From Catellatospora sichuanensis (GTDB lineage Bacteria; Actinomycetota; Actinomycetes; Mycobacteriales; Micromonosporaceae): 64,000 nucleotides of DNA. The translations under genes were made by a program, and so were the position numbers. The stretch lies in the NCBI RefSeq assembly GCF_007483665.1, contig NZ_VIQO01000034.1:62001-126000 (forward strand), read 5' to 3'. Shown piece by piece: positions 24,271 to 33,977 of the stretch. The stretch's first letter is position 1. Every line of letters starts with the position of its first letter. A model generated the notes under the pieces. The model was not told where the DNA came from and did no database searches. It saw nothing but the letters and a program-made list of their open reading frames with translations.

Positions 24271-25227
24271 TCAGGCCGGGTGCACCACGGCGCGCGGCAG
24301 ATCGGCGCGGTCCGGTTCGGGCAGCCAGTCGCGGGCCGGGTCGAAGCGGACCGTACCCGGTCCGGGCAGCAGCTTGAGCAGCCGGGGGAGCAGCGGGTGC
24401 GGGTTGTCGGCGCGCCAGACGACCGACCAGGGCAGGTATGGCGTGGGGCGCAGCGGGACCCGCACGACGTCGCCGGGCAGCTGCCACCACGCACCCAGCG
24501 GAGTGACCCGCCGCGGGTGGCGACGCAGCTCGGCGATCGTGTGCTCCACACCCAGATTGAGCGCGGTGCCCGTGATCGGCACGTCCAGGGCCGCCGCGTA
24601 CGCGCGCAGCAGCCCCGTCAGCTCCGGCGGCCGGTCCTCGAACGGCATCCACAGACCGTATTCGCGCAGCTCCGACCCGCCGAGCACGGTGTTGTCGGCG
24701 AGCGGGTGCCCGGCGAGCATGCCGACGGCGATCGGCTCCAGGCACACCAGCCGCCGCCGCAGCCCGGCGGGCCACGGGCGGCCCAGGTCGTGCGGCCGTC
24801 CCCAGGCGACGTCGAGGTCGCCGCGGGCCACCGCGTCCAGCGCCGACCCGAGGCTGCGCCGCATGCTCAGCTCCAGCAACAGGTCCGGATACGCCGACAC
24901 CAGCTCGCCGAGCAGCCCGAGCGGCCGGTGCACCGGACCCCACACGTCCACCCGCAGCGGCAGCGGCTCCCCGCGCGCCGACCGGGCCGCGGTCGCGGCG
25001 AGCACCAGCAGCTCCCGCGCGTACGGCAGGAACCTCGCCCCGGCCCCGGTCAGCTCGACGGGTCCGCGTCCGCGCACGAACAGGGCGGTGCCGAGCGTCT
25101 CCTCGAGCCGGCGCACGCGTTTGGACAGCGCCTGCTGAGTGAGGTAGAGCGCCGCGGCGGCGCGTCCGAAGTGCAACTCGTCGGCGGCGCGCACGAACGC
25201 CCTGACTTGAGCGAGATCCAGATCCAC
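24271..25227 (-). CDS. LysR-family transcriptional regulator
   Basis: 318 aa, GTG start at 25227 (VDLDLAQVRAFVRAADELHFGRAAAALYLTQQALSKRVRR covers the helix-turn-helix). The effector domain contains LRVDVWGPVHRPLGLLGELV and GDLDVAWGRP, with normal family length. It is divergent from an alpha/beta hydrolase gene, with a perfect dyad GACAACC-AAC-GGTTGTC between them, so it probably controls that gene. Its 3' end lies beside the duplicated padR block, and part of it was duplicated with that block. Confidence 0.88.
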   Translation of the reverse strand: MDLDLAQVRAFVRAADELHFGRAAAALYLTQQALSKRVRRLEETLGTALFVRGRGPVELTGAGARFLPYARELLVLAATAARSARGEPLPLRVDVWGPVHRPLGLLGELVSAYPDLLLELSMRRSLGSALDAVARGDLDVAWGRPHDLGRPWPAGLRRRLVCLEPIAVGMLAGHPLADNTVLGGSELREYGLWMPFEDRPPELTGLLRAYAAALDVPITGTALNLGVEHTIAELRRHPRRVTPLGAWWQLPGDVVRVPLRPTPYLPWSVVWRADNPHPLLPRLLKLLPGPGTVRFDPARDWLPEPDRADLPRAVVHPA

Positions 25228-25244
25228 GCGGCACAGCCTGGTCC

Positions 25245-25261
25245 GACAACCAACGGTTGTC
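25245..25261. promoter_or_regulatory. Perfect dyad, candidate LysR operator
   Basis: GACAACC (25245-25251), AAC, GGTTGTC (25255-25261), 18 bases upstream of the LysR GTG. A further GGTTGTT half site lies near 25276. Position and symmetry suit LysR autoregulation and control of the divergent hydrolase. Confidence 0.65.
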
Positions 25262-25318
25262 CAATCGGTCGGCATGGTTGTTCGACGGCGGCCGTACGGG
25301 CGGGCTTGACTGGTCGAC

Positions 25319-26101
25319 ATGACGCTCACAGGAACCGCGGCCGGAGTGCCGTACGTCGCCCTGCCTCCCGCCGACCCGACCCCGGACGCCCCGCTGGTCG
25401 TGGCGTGGCACCTGCTCGACCCGCCGCGCAGCGAGGTGGCCATGGCCGCCGCCCTGCCGCTGTCCGGCCTGAACGCCTGGCGCGTGTACCTGGGTCTGCC
25501 GATGACCGGCGACCGGATGCTGCCCGGCGGCCCGGAGGCGCTCATGAAGCTCGCCATGGAGGACGCGGTGATGAACGTGTTCGAGCCGGTGACCCGGCAG
25601 GCGGTGGCGGAGTTCCCGGCCGTGCTGGCCGAGCTGCGCTCGCTGCTGAACGCGCACGGCCCGCTCAGCGTGGTGGGCGGGTCGATCGGTTCGATGACGG
25701 CGCTGCGCCTGCTCACCGAGACGGCCGTGGAGGTCGACCGGGTGGCGCTGGTCAGCCCCGCGGTCCAGTTGTCGGCCCTGGTCGACGCGAACTCGCGGAT
25801 GTTCGGCATGCCGTACGCCTGGACCGACGAGAGCCGTGCCGTCGCGGACCGGCTGGACTTCGTGGCCCGCGCCGCGGAGATCGAGCGCCCGCTGCTGATG
25901 GTGATCGGCGACGAGGACGACCGGGAAGGGTTCCGCGACCCGGCCGAGCGGATGTGGGCCGCACTGCCGGAAGGATCGTCGCTGGTCGCGATCCCCGGTA
26001 TGGGCCATGCTCTGGCCGAGGAGCCCGGCATCGAAGCCGCCCCGCAGACCGAGCACGCCGCGCAGGTCGACGCCATCGTCACCGACTGGCTGTCCCGGTA
26101 G
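25319..26101 (+). CDS. Alpha/beta hydrolase
   Basis: 260 aa. Fold markers: LVVAWHLLDPPRSEVAMAA, the nucleophile elbow VVGGSIGSMTAL (Ser near residue 122), VALVSPAVQLS, VIGDEDDREGF (acid) and PGMGHALAEEPG (catalytic His). No signal peptide, so it is cytosolic. Its substrate is unknown. The divergent LysR regulator implies induction by a substrate-like compound. The elbow is GGSIGS rather than GHSxG, which is seen in several esterase groups. Confidence 0.83.
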   Translation: MTLTGTAAGVPYVALPPADPTPDAPLVVAWHLLDPPRSEVAMAAALPLSGLNAWRVYLGLPMTGDRMLPGGPEALMKLAMEDAVMNVFEPVTRQAVAEFPAVLAELRSLLNAHGPLSVVGGSIGSMTALRLLTETAVEVDRVALVSPAVQLSALVDANSRMFGMPYAWTDESRAVADRLDFVARAAEIERPLLMVIGDEDDREGFRDPAERMWAALPEGSSLVAIPGMGHALAEEPGIEAAPQTEHAAQVDAIVTDWLSR

Positions 26102-26108
26102 CCGTCGC

Positions 26109-26153
26109 GCCGGGCGCGGCCGGGCCCGATCCGGAAGCCCGTCCGCGCCCGGC
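26109..26153. terminator. Bidirectional terminator hairpin
   Basis: 11-bp perfect stem GCCGGGCGCGG (26109-26119) with its complement at 26143-26153. It lies between the convergent hydrolase and thioredoxin genes. Confidence 0.75.
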
Positions 26154-26159
26154 GGTGGC

Positions 26160-26624
26160 TTACGACTTCGTCGCCGGCAGTGAGCGCTCCACCCACTGCA
26201 GCAGCGCGTCCGGCGGGACCGCGCCGAGCTGCCGGGCCACCACCTCGCCGCCGTTCAGCAGGAGCAGCAGCGGGATCGACTGGGCCTGGTAACGCGCCGC
26301 CGTCTCCGGCGAGTCGTCCACATTGACCTTGACGACCTTCAACCTCCCCGCGTACGCCGACGCGGCCTTCTCCACGCCGGGCGCGACCATGCGGCAGGGC
26401 CCGCACCACGGCGCCCACAGGTCCAGCAGCACCGGCAGCGACGAGCGCACGACCACGGCGTCGAAGTCGTGGTCGGTCGCTTCGGTCAGCCACGGCAGCA
26501 TGCCGCGGCAGCTCCCGCAGCGGGCGACCCCGGCCGCGGCGGCGCGCAGCCGGTTGCGCTTGCCGCAGTGCGGGCAGGCGACCAGGTCGGCCCGGGTGTC
26601 CTGCTGGGGTACCTGTGCCATCAT
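26160..26624 (-). CDS. trxC: Thioredoxin with N-terminal zinc ribbon (thioredoxin-2 type)
   Basis: 154 aa. Residues about 15-40 form a CPHC...CGSC zinc ribbon as in E. coli Trx2. The thioredoxin fold follows, with [14 protein letters not shown] (active WCGPC near residue 75), the cis-Pro in QSIPLLLLL and a normal C-terminal helix. It reduces protein disulfides. The ATG overlaps the clpB stop by 4 bases (ATGA), so it is the last gene of the dnaK-clpB operon. The link suggests redox repair together with disaggregation. Confidence 0.9.
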   Translation of the reverse strand: MMAQVPQQDTRADLVACPHCGKRNRLRAAAAGVARCGSCRGMLPWLTEATDHDFDAVVVRSSLPVLLDLWAPWCGPCRMVAPGVEKAASAYAGRLKVVKVNVDDSPETAARYQAQSIPLLLLLNGGEVVARQLGAVPPDALLQWVERSLPATKS

Positions 26625-29278
26625 CGAACTCCCGTTCCCGCGCCCGCCTCCGCCAGCTGCGAAGCCGGTGCCGCGTCGAAGGTTACCGCCAATTCGCCGT
26701 CCCGCACGCCGACGTGGATCACCGCGTCTTCGCGCAGGTCACCAGCGATGATGGCGCGGCCGATCCGGGTCTCGACCTCGTGGGCGATGTAGCGGCGCAG
26801 CGGCCGCGCGCCGTAGACGGGGTCGAAGCCGTGCTCGGCGATGAGCTTGCGGGCGTCCTCGGTGAGGTCGAGGCTGATCCGGCGTTCGCCGAGCCGCTGG
26901 CGCAGGTCCTCGAACTGCAGGTCGACGATCTTCTCGATCTGCGGCAGCGTCAGCCGGTGGAACAGCACGATGTCGTCGACGCGATTGAGGAACTCGGGCC
27001 GGAAGTGCCCGCGCAGCTCGCCCAGCACCTTCGCACGGGCCTGCTCGGAGATGTCGGCATCGGACCCTTCCAGCAGGTATTCGGCGCCGATGTTGGAGGT
27101 CATGATGATGACCGTGTTGCGGAAGTCGACGGTGCGGCCCTGCGAATCGGTGATCCGGCCGTCGTCGAGCACCTGCAGCAGCGTGTTGAACACGTCGGCG
27201 TGCGCCTTCTCGATCTCGTCGAACAGCACCACGGAGTACGGCTTGCGGCGTACCGCCTCGGTGAGCTGACCGCCCTCCTCGTAGCCGACGTATCCGGGCG
27301 GCGCGCCGACGAGCCGGCTGACGGTATGGCGTTCCTGGTACTCGCTCATGTCGAGGCGCACGATGTTGTCCTCGGAGTCGAACAGGGCCGCCGCGAGGGC
27401 CTTGGCCAGCTCGGTCTTTCCGACGCCGGTGGGGCCGAGGAAGATGAACGAGCCGATCGGGCGGCGCGGGTCCTTGATGCCCGACCGGGCGCGGATGATG
27501 GCGTCGGCGACGACCTGGACGGCCTCGTCCTGGCCGATCACGCGCTCGTGCAGGATCTCGTCGAGGCGCAGCAGCTTCTGGCGTTCGCCCTCCTGCAGCC
27601 GGGACACCGGGATGCCGGTCCACGCGGACACGATCTCGGCGATCTCGTCCTCGGTGACGGTCTCGCGGAGCAGGCCGGGCTGGCCCTGCTGCCGGTCGGC
27701 GAGCTTCTGCTCCTCGGCGGCCAGGCGGCGTTCGAGGTCCGCGATGCGGCCGTAGCGCAGTTCGGCGGCCCGGTTGAGGTCGTACGCCCGCTCGGCCTCC
27801 TCGACCTCGTGGCGCAACCGTTCGAGCTCTTCGCGTACGTCCTGCACGCGGCGGATGGCCTGGCGTTCGCTCTCCCACTGGGCGTGTTTGGCGTCTGCTT
27901 CGGCGCGCAGGTCGGCCAGTTCACGGCGGAGCTGGTCGAGCCGGGCCAGGCTCGACGCATCGGTCTCCTTGGCGAGCGCGGCCTCCTCGATCTCCAGGCG
28001 CATGACCCGGCGGGTGATCTCGTCGAGTTCCGCGGGCATGGAGTCGATCTCGGTGCGCAGCCGCGCGCAGGCCTCGTCGACGAGGTCGATGGCCTTGTCG
28101 GGCAGGAACCGGTCGGTGATGTAGCGGTGGGACAGGGTCGCCGCGGCCACCAGCGCCGAGTCCTGGATCTTCACGCCGTGGAACACTTCGAGGCGTTCGC
28201 GCAGCCCGCGCAGGATGGAGATGGTGTCCTCGACCGACGGTTCGTCGACGAACACCTGCTGGAAGCGCCGGGCCAGCGCGGCGTCCTTCTCGATCTGCTT
28301 GCGGTACTCGTCGACGGTGGTCGCGCCGATCATGTGCAGTTCGCCGCGCGCCAGCATCGGCTTGAGCATGTTGCCCGCGTCCATCGCGCCCTCCACGCCG
28401 CCGCCCGCCCCGACGACGGTGTGCAGTTCGTCGACGAACAGCAGGATGCGTCCCTCGGCGGCGCGGACCTCGTTGAGCACGGCCTTGAGCCGCTCCTCGA
28501 ACTCGCCGCGGTACTTGGCCCCGGCGATCAGGGAGCCCATGTCGAGGGCGAAGACGGTCTTGTCGCGCAGCCCTTCCGGGACGTCGCCGCGCACGATGCG
28601 CTGGGCGAGCCCCTCCACGATCGCGGTCTTGCCCACGCCGGGGTCGCCGATGAGCACCGGGTTGTTCTTCGTCTTGCGGGACAGGATCTGGATCACCCGC
28701 CGGATCTCGGCGTCGCGGCCGATGACCGGGTCGAGGCGGTTCGCGCGGGCGTCGGCGACCAGGTCCTGCCCGTACTTCTCCAGCGCCTCGTAGGTCACCT
28801 CGGGCATCGCGGAGGTGACCCGCTGGTTGCCGCGGATCTGGGTCAGCGCGGCCAGGAACGCCTCCCGGGTGACCCCGTTCTCCTTGAGCCGGCGGCCCGC
28901 CGCGGACGCCGAGCCCTCGTCGGCCAGGGCCAGCAGCAGGTGCTCGGTGGACACGTACTCGTCCTTGAGCCGCTTGGCCTCGCGTTCGGCGGTGTCGAGC
29001 ACCCGCGACAGGCGCTGCGTGACGTACACCTGACCGGGCTGCGCGCCCGGCCCGCTGACCTTGGGCCGGCGCTGCAGGTCCTGCTCGACCTCGCCGCGCA
29101 GCCGGTTCGGGTCGGCGCCGGTCTGCGCGATCAGCCGGGGCACGATCCCGTCGGGCTGGTCGAGCAGCGCCAGCAGCAGGTGCTCGCCGTCGACCTCGGT
29201 GTGCCCCATCCGCAGCGCGATCGTCTGCGCGTCATGCAGCGCCTCCTGCGACTTCTGCGTCAGCTTGTTCATGTCCAC
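26621..29278 (-). CDS. clpB: ClpB disaggregase
   Basis: 885 aa, typical ClpB length. The N-domain has two repeats (residues 1-145), followed by AAA1 Walker A GDPGVGKT (about residue 208) and Walker B LLFVDE, and a coiled-coil M domain (about residues 410-525, very Glu/Arg/Leu-rich). AAA2 has GPTGVGKT (about 610) and [11 protein letters not shown], plus a sensor-type NRVDDIV and GARPLRR near the end. It works with DnaK to dissolve aggregates. It overlaps the CbpM gene by 47 bases. Orthology is clear. Confidence 0.97.
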   Translation of the reverse strand: MDMNKLTQKSQEALHDAQTIALRMGHTEVDGEHLLLALLDQPDGIVPRLIAQTGADPNRLRGEVEQDLQRRPKVSGPGAQPGQVYVTQRLSRVLDTAEREAKRLKDEYVSTEHLLLALADEGSASAAGRRLKENGVTREAFLAALTQIRGNQRVTSAMPEVTYEALEKYGQDLVADARANRLDPVIGRDAEIRRVIQILSRKTKNNPVLIGDPGVGKTAIVEGLAQRIVRGDVPEGLRDKTVFALDMGSLIAGAKYRGEFEERLKAVLNEVRAAEGRILLFVDELHTVVGAGGGVEGAMDAGNMLKPMLARGELHMIGATTVDEYRKQIEKDAALARRFQQVFVDEPSVEDTISILRGLRERLEVFHGVKIQDSALVAAATLSHRYITDRFLPDKAIDLVDEACARLRTEIDSMPAELDEITRRVMRLEIEEAALAKETDASSLARLDQLRRELADLRAEADAKHAQWESERQAIRRVQDVREELERLRHEVEEAERAYDLNRAAELRYGRIADLERRLAAEEQKLADRQQGQPGLLRETVTEDEIAEIVSAWTGIPVSRLQEGERQKLLRLDEILHERVIGQDEAVQVVADAIIRARSGIKDPRRPIGSFIFLGPTGVGKTELAKALAAALFDSEDNIVRLDMSEYQERHTVSRLVGAPPGYVGYEEGGQLTEAVRRKPYSVVLFDEIEKAHADVFNTLLQVLDDGRITDSQGRTVDFRNTVIIMTSNIGAEYLLEGSDADISEQARAKVLGELRGHFRPEFLNRVDDIVLFHRLTLPQIEKIVDLQFEDLRQRLGERRISLDLTEDARKLIAEHGFDPVYGARPLRRYIAHEVETRIGRAIIAGDLREDAVIHVGVRDGELAVTFDAAPASQLAEAGAGTGVR

Positions 29279-29567
29279 GGCGCTCGCTCCTTCGCAGTGC
29301 GGTCTGCAGCTCCTCGACGCGGTCGAGCAGGTCCATGACCAGGCCGATCGCGGTGTAGTTCAGGGACAGGTCGGCGTGCAGCCGCTGCACCCGCGCCACC
29401 CGGTGCAGCTCGGTGGGGGAGAACCACAGGCCGCCGCCCGCGTCGCGGTTCGCGTCGAGCAGGCCGAGCGCGACGTAGCGCTGCACCAGCACCGGGTGCA
29501 GGCCCGCCCGCCGGGCGAAGTGGTCGAGGCTGAGCCGGGTCGGGACGGCGAGCGCGTACACCTTCAT
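29232..29567 (-). CDS. cbpM: CbpM-type chaperone modulator (MerR-like fold)
   Basis: 111 aa. [29 protein letters not shown] is a MerR/HspR-like helix-turn-helix. [25 protein letters not shown] matches the C-terminal helix of CbpM, which binds the J-domain protein CbpA and lowers its activity. HspR repressors share the fold but have a different C-terminus, so CbpM is preferred. Its ATG overlaps the cbpA stop by ATGA. It overlaps clpB by 47 bases. Confidence 0.8.
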   Translation of the reverse strand: MKVYALAVPTRLSLDHFARRAGLHPVLVQRYVALGLLDANRDAGGGLWFSPTELHRVARVQRLHADLSLNYTAIGLVMDLLDRVEELQTALRRSERRGHEQADAEVAGGAA

Positions 29568-30553
29568 CGGGCGCTCCTCGGGTCGAAGGTGGACGCCTTG
29601 GCCAGCTCCTCGTAGAGCTCGCGCTCGCGGTCGCTCAAACTGCCCGGGACCGCGATGCGCACCTCGGCGTAGAGGTCGCCGTGCTCGCCGCGGTGGTGCG
29701 GCATGCCCTGCCCGCGCAGGCGCAGGCGCTTGCCGCTGGACGTGCCCGGCGGCACGGTCACCTTCGTCTGCCCGCCGGGTGTCACCAGCTCCACGGTCGC
29801 GCCGAGCGCCGCCTCGGACGGGCTCACCGGCAGCGCCACGTGGATGTGGCGGCCGTCGAGCCGGTAGCGCTGGTGCGGTTCCAGCCGCACCACCAGGTAC
29901 AGGTCACCGGCGGGGGCGTTGCCGCGGCCCCGGCCGCCCTGCCCGGCCAGCCGGATGCGCTGCCCGTCGACGACCCCGGCCGGGATGTTCACGTCGTAGC
30001 TGCGCGGACCCTCCGCACCGGAGAGCGTGATGGAGCGCTTGCCGCCCTGGTACGCCTCCTCGACGCTGAGCGGCAGCTCCGCCTCCTGGTCCGCGCCCGG
30101 GATCGGGCCCGCGCCCCGTCCCGCGCCCCGGCCGCCGCCGCGGAACATACCGCCGAGCAGGTCCTCGAGATCGACGTCGCCGCCCTCGTACGACCACGAG
30201 AACGGCTCCCCGCCGTCCCGGCCGCGGAAGCCGCCGCCCGGGAACCCGCCGCCGGGAAAGCCGCCCTGACCCGCACCGCGACCGCGGAAACCACCCGCGC
30301 CCGCGCCGGCCATCTCCTCGTACCCCTCGGGGACCTTGCGGAAGTCCTCGCCGAAGCGGTCGTAGCGGGCGCGCTGTTTCGGGTCGTGCAGCACGTGGTA
30401 CGCCTCGTTGATCTCCTTGAACATGTCCTCGGCGTCCGGGCTCTTGTTGACGTCCGGGTGGTACTTGCGGGCCAGCTTGCGGAACGCCTGCTGGATCTCG
30501 TCGGCGGACGCGCTCCGGGAGACCCCGAGCACCTCGTAGAAGTCGCGGGCCAC
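29564..30553 (-). CDS. cbpA: DnaJ-family co-chaperone lacking the zinc finger (CbpA-like)
   Basis: 329 aa. J domain (residues 3-70) with the HPD motif in [24 protein letters not shown] Gly/Phe/Arg-rich linker follows at about residues 80-160. The C-terminal DnaJ_C substrate-binding barrels start near residue 165. No CXXCXGXG repeats are present, so it is a type B (CbpA) protein rather than a canonical DnaJ. It delivers substrates to DnaK and stimulates ATP hydrolysis. The gene lies 3 bases after grpE. Confidence 0.93.
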   Translation of the reverse strand: MARDFYEVLGVSRSASADEIQQAFRKLARKYHPDVNKSPDAEDMFKEINEAYHVLHDPKQRARYDRFGEDFRKVPEGYEEMAGAGAGGFRGRGAGQGGFPGGGFPGGGFRGRDGGEPFSWSYEGGDVDLEDLLGGMFRGGGRGAGRGAGPIPGADQEAELPLSVEEAYQGGKRSITLSGAEGPRSYDVNIPAGVVDGQRIRLAGQGGRGRGNAPAGDLYLVVRLEPHQRYRLDGRHIHVALPVSPSEAALGATVELVTPGGQTKVTVPPGTSSGKRLRLRGQGMPHHRGEHGDLYAEVRIAVPGSLSDRERELYEELAKASTFDPRSAR

Positions 30554-30556
30554 GGC

Positions 30557-31195
30557 TCACCCCTGGGTGTTGCCGGCGACGACGACCGTGGCCGGGCGCA
30601 GCTGCCGGTCGACCTCGCCGTAGCCGGGCCGGATCACCTGCAGCACCGTCCCGTCGGGCTCGCCGGTGTTCGGGACCACGCTGACCGCCTCGTGCCACAC
30701 CGGGTCGAACGGCACGCCGGTGTCCTCGCGGCGCGGGAAACCGAGCGTGGACAGCGTGTTCACGGCCTGGTCGCGCACCGCCCGGACCCCGTCGACGACC
30801 GCGGCCGGGTCGCTGCCGGCGTGCGCGAGGGCGAGATCGAGGTTGTCGATGACAGGCAGGAACACCGCGGCGGTACGGGCCCGTTCCTGCTCGCGTTCGG
30901 CGGCGAGCTGGCGCTCGTACCGCTTGCGCATGTTGTCGAGGTCGGCCAGCGCCCGCCGCAACCGGGCCTCCAGCTCGGCGGCCGACGGTCCGGCGGCGGG
31001 TGTGGGCGCCTCGATGTCGGGCGCCTCGGCCGACGGCTCCCCGGCATGGCCGGTCGAGACCGCGACCTCGTCCGGGTCCATGGCGACCGGGCCGGGCGGG
31101 TCCAGCCCGTGCTTGGGCACGTGGTCCCGGACGGACTGGTCCTCCGGCTCGGTGTCGGCCTGCGGGCCGGTGCCGCTGTGCGGGTGGTGTGCCAT
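30557..31195 (-). CDS. grpE: GrpE nucleotide exchange factor
   Basis: 212 aa. The N-terminal 80 residues are acidic, Pro/Gly-rich and probably disordered. The long coiled coil spans ELEARLRRALADLDNMRKRYERQL. The C-terminal beta domain has FDPVWHEAVSVVP and EVDRQLRPATVVVA, typical of GrpE. It releases ADP from DnaK. It is 8 bases downstream of dnaK. Confidence 0.95.
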   Translation of the reverse strand: MAHHPHSGTGPQADTEPEDQSVRDHVPKHGLDPPGPVAMDPDEVAVSTGHAGEPSAEAPDIEAPTPAAGPSAAELEARLRRALADLDNMRKRYERQLAAEREQERARTAAVFLPVIDNLDLALAHAGSDPAAVVDGVRAVRDQAVNTLSTLGFPRREDTGVPFDPVWHEAVSVVPNTGEPDGTVLQVIRPGYGEVDRQLRPATVVVAGNTQG

Positions 31196-31203
31196 CGCGG
31201 CCC

Positions 31204-33117
31204 TCAGCTCGGCGAGAACTCGGCGTCGATGACGTCGTCGTCGCCCTGGCTCTGACCGGTGCGCGCGCCCGCGGTCGGGCCGCCCTGCCCGCCCTGACCC
31301 GCGTCGCCGCCGGGCGGCGGTCCACTGGGCCGGGCCATCAGGCCCTGCGCCACCTGCTGCAGATCGCCGATCAGCGAACGCAACCGGTCGACGGGCGCGT
31401 TCTCCTTGATGGCCTGGCGGGCGTCGCCGACGAGCAGATCCGCGCGGGCCTTCTCGTGCGCGGGCGCGGCCTCGCCGAGCTCGCCCAGCCGCTGCTCGAC
31501 CTGGTAGGTCAGCGACTCGAGCTCGTTACGGGTGTCGATGAGCTGGCGGGTGCGGGTGTCCTCCTCCCGGTGGGACTCGGCGTCGGCGACCATGCGGTCG
31601 ACGTCGCCGCGATCGAGGTTGCCGCTGTCGGTGATGGTGATGGCCTGCTCGACGCCGGTGTCCTTGTCCTTGGCGGAGACGTTGAGGATGCCGTTGGCGT
31701 CGACGTCGAAGGTGACGTCGATCTGCGGGACGCCGCGCGCGGCCGGCCGGATGTTCTCCAGCCGGAACTTGCCCAGCGTGCGGTTGTCACCGGCGAGTTC
31801 GCGCTCGCCCTGCAGGACATGGATGTCCACGGCGGGCTGGTTGTCCTCGGCGGTGGAGAACGTCTCCGCCCGGCGCGCGGGAATCGTGGTGTTGCGTTCG
31901 ATGACCTTGGTCATCCGTCCGCCCAGGGTCTCCAGGCCCAGCGACAGCGGGATGACGTCGAGCAGCAGCACGTCCGGTCCCTCACCGGTGAGCACCCCGG
32001 CCTGGATCGCGGCGCCCAGCGCCACGACCTCGTCCGGGTTGACGCTCATGTTCGGGTCCTTGCCGCCGGTCAGGCGGCGGACCAGGGCCTGCACGGCGGG
32101 GATGCGGGTGGACCCGCCGACGAGGATGACCTCGTCGAGGTCGTTGGCGGTGACCTTCGCGTCGGCCATGGCCTGCTCGACCGGGCCCAGGCAGCGCTGC
32201 ACGAGGTCCTTGGTCAGGTCCTCGAACTTCGACCGGGTGATGGTGGTGGTGAGGTGCTTCGGGCCGGACGCGTCGGCGGTGACGAACGGCAGGCTGACCT
32301 GCGTCTGGGTGACCGACGACAGCTCGACCTTGGCCTTCTCGGCGGCCTCGAACAGCCGCTGCAGGGCCTGTGGGTCGGTGCGCAGGTCGATGCCGTTGTC
32401 GTTCTTGAACTCGTCGGCCAGGTGGTCGACCAGGCGGCGGTCGAAGTCGTCGCCGCCGAGGTGGGAGTCGCCCGCGGTGGCGCGTACCTCGACCACGCCG
32501 TCGCCGACGTCCAGAATGCTCACGTCGAACGTGCCGCCGCCGAGGTCGAACACGAGGACCGTCTCGTGGCCCTTCTTGTCCAGGCCGTAGGCCAGCGCGG
32601 CCGCGGTCGGCTCGTTGATGATGCGCAGCACGTCGAGACCGGCGATGCGGCCGGCGTCCTTGGTCGCGGTGCGCTGGGCGTCGTTGAAGTACGCGGGCAC
32701 CGTGATGACGGCCTGGGTGACCTTCTCGCCGAGGAACTTCGACGCGTCGTCCACGAGCTTGCGCAGCACCTGGGCGCTGATCTCCTCGGGGGAGTACATC
32801 TTGCCCTTGACGTCGAAGCGGACCAGCCCCTCCGGGCCGGGCACGACGTCGAACGCGACCGCCTTGGCCTCCTGGCTGATCTCGTCGAAGTGCCGGCCGA
32901 TGAACCGTTTCGCGGAGTAGATGGTGCCCTTCGGGTTCAGGATCGCCTGCCTGCGGGCCAGCTGCCCGACCAGGCGCTCGCCCGCGTCGGTGAACGCGAC
33001 CACCGACGGCGTGGTACGCGCACCCTCCGCGTTCTGGATCACCGTCGGCTGGCCGCCCTCGAACACCGCGATCACCGAGTTCGTGGTCCCCAGATCGATA
33101 CCCACTGCCTTGGCCAT
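31204..33117 (-). CDS. dnaK: Hsp70 chaperone DnaK
   Basis: 637 aa, starting [15 protein letters not shown]; an upstream in-frame ATG adds a poor five residues and was rejected. The ATPase domain carries [13 protein letters not shown] and [16 protein letters not shown]. The substrate domain starts near residue 390, and the C-terminus ends DDDVIDAEF..., which is close to the EEVD-like tail of bacterial DnaK. It is the first gene of the operon. GGAG lies 9 nt before the start. Linkage with cbpM rather than hspR suggests this may be a second DnaK system. Confidence 0.96.
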   Translation of the reverse strand: MAKAVGIDLGTTNSVIAVFEGGQPTVIQNAEGARTTPSVVAFTDAGERLVGQLARRQAILNPKGTIYSAKRFIGRHFDEISQEAKAVAFDVVPGPEGLVRFDVKGKMYSPEEISAQVLRKLVDDASKFLGEKVTQAVITVPAYFNDAQRTATKDAGRIAGLDVLRIINEPTAAALAYGLDKKGHETVLVFDLGGGTFDVSILDVGDGVVEVRATAGDSHLGGDDFDRRLVDHLADEFKNDNGIDLRTDPQALQRLFEAAEKAKVELSSVTQTQVSLPFVTADASGPKHLTTTITRSKFEDLTKDLVQRCLGPVEQAMADAKVTANDLDEVILVGGSTRIPAVQALVRRLTGGKDPNMSVNPDEVVALGAAIQAGVLTGEGPDVLLLDVIPLSLGLETLGGRMTKVIERNTTIPARRAETFSTAEDNQPAVDIHVLQGERELAGDNRTLGKFRLENIRPAARGVPQIDVTFDVDANGILNVSAKDKDTGVEQAITITDSGNLDRGDVDRMVADAESHREEDTRTRQLIDTRNELESLTYQVEQRLGELGEAAPAHEKARADLLVGDARQAIKENAPVDRLRSLIGDLQQVAQGLMARPSGPPPGGDAGQGGQGGPTAGARTGQSQGDDDVIDAEFSPS

Positions 33118-33223
33118 GGCGCAGCTCCACATCCGCTGTCTGCCCGGTGCGTGCGGCCTGCGCGTGGCGAACCGTCGGCGGGCCGCCCATCAGCGGACAC
33201 GCGGAGCGCACGTCCGGTATTTG

Positions 33224-33255
33224 CACATAAATCGGACTCACATAATCTATCGGAC
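33224..33255. promoter_or_regulatory. Direct repeat upstream of dnaK
   Basis: CACATAA-at-CGGAC (33224-33237) and CACATAA-tctat-CGGAC (33239-33255) form a direct repeat in the most AT-rich stretch of the gap, about 110-140 bases before dnaK. No HAIR (CTTGAGT-N7-ACTCAAG) or CIRCE inverted repeat is seen. A candidate site for the operon's regulator or sigma factor. Confidence 0.4.
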
Positions 33256-33294
33256 CGTCACGGCCGAGGTGCCGTTACCGCCCGACGGCCTGAT

Positions 33295-33308
33295 CGAACA
33301 TGTGTTCG
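33295..33308. promoter_or_regulatory. LexA/SOS-box-like palindrome
   Basis: CGAAC-ATGT-GTTCG matches the actinobacterial/Bacillus LexA box pattern CGAAC-N4-GTTCG exactly. It lies about 180 bases before dnaK and 36 bases past the stop of the 33344 gene. The distance makes direct repression of dnaK uncertain. Confidence 0.5.
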
Positions 33309-33343
33309 TCTAGCCGGGTCCCTGTCGCCGGGCAGTGCTCGCC

Positions 33344-33853
33344 TCAGCTGTCGATGTCCCTGGCGCCGGAGGCCCTGAGCAGCCACTCCAGCGATCCCGA
33401 GGCGAACGGGTGGCCCCCGACCTGGACGTCTACCCAGCCTGCGGCAGGCCCGTCGAGCCCGGCGTCCCACCACTGCCAGCTGCGGGACTCGCCGTCGCCC
33501 TCCGGATCGAACCAGTGCAGCCACCCCGACAGCGTCCAGGCTGAGGTGCTCTCGTACTCGCGCTGCTCCTGCGGCGTCATCGCACTCCACCGCGTCAGCT
33601 CGGCGTCGGCCGCGGCCGGGTCCCGCTTCGGCACGCACGCCGACACGAACCGGTCGGGCAGCCGTTCCCGCCACTGCGCCAGGTCCGGCCAGACGAGGCC
33701 GGGGCCCAGTACGGTCGCGAGCACGTCCCGGGCCAGTGAGATCACCGAACGGGGGTCGTCGGCAGTGAAGGTGAACCGTTGCAGGAACTCCTCGCTCACC
33801 TCGCCGGGGAGCGGCCCTTCGAGCACCCGGCGCAGTTCCGCCTGCCGATCCAT
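33344..33853 (-). CDS. Uncharacterised cytosolic protein, 169 aa
   Basis: Begins MDRQAELRRVLEGPLPGEVSE; GGAGGG precedes it by 5 nt. The C-terminal half is Trp-rich (SAWTLSGWLHWFDPEGDGESRSWQWWDAG), followed by VDVQVGGHPFASGSLEWLLRASGA. That ending recalls actinobacterial proteins with a VxGxPFPxGSLxWLLxAAGA-like C-terminus, but I do not assign a family. No signal or membrane span. It is convergent with nothing and divergent from the PRPP synthetase gene. Confidence 0.65.
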   Translation of the reverse strand: MDRQAELRRVLEGPLPGEVSEEFLQRFTFTADDPRSVISLARDVLATVLGPGLVWPDLAQWRERLPDRFVSACVPKRDPAAADAELTRWSAMTPQEQREYESTSAWTLSGWLHWFDPEGDGESRSWQWWDAGLDGPAAGWVDVQVGGHPFASGSLEWLLRASGARDIDS

Positions 33854-33965
33854 CCGTGCCGTCCCTCCGCCGCCCGCTGAGGCGACCCTAGCCCAGGCGG
33901 TCGTCGGATTCCCGATCGGATGACGGCGCGCCCCACCGCGGTGCCCGTCCCGGCCACGCGCTGGT

Positions 33966-33971
33966 TACCAT
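33966..33971 (+). promoter_or_regulatory. Leaderless-type -10 box for the PRPP synthetase
   Basis: TACCAT followed by 6 nt and the GTG at 33978. No ribosome site. Confidence 0.5.
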
Positions 33972-33977
33972 TCCGGC

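Noticed and set aside
29232..29567. Assignment of the small helix-turn-helix gene as HspR
   Set aside because: The C-terminal helix ([21 protein letters not shown]) fits CbpM better, and no HAIR sites precede the operon.
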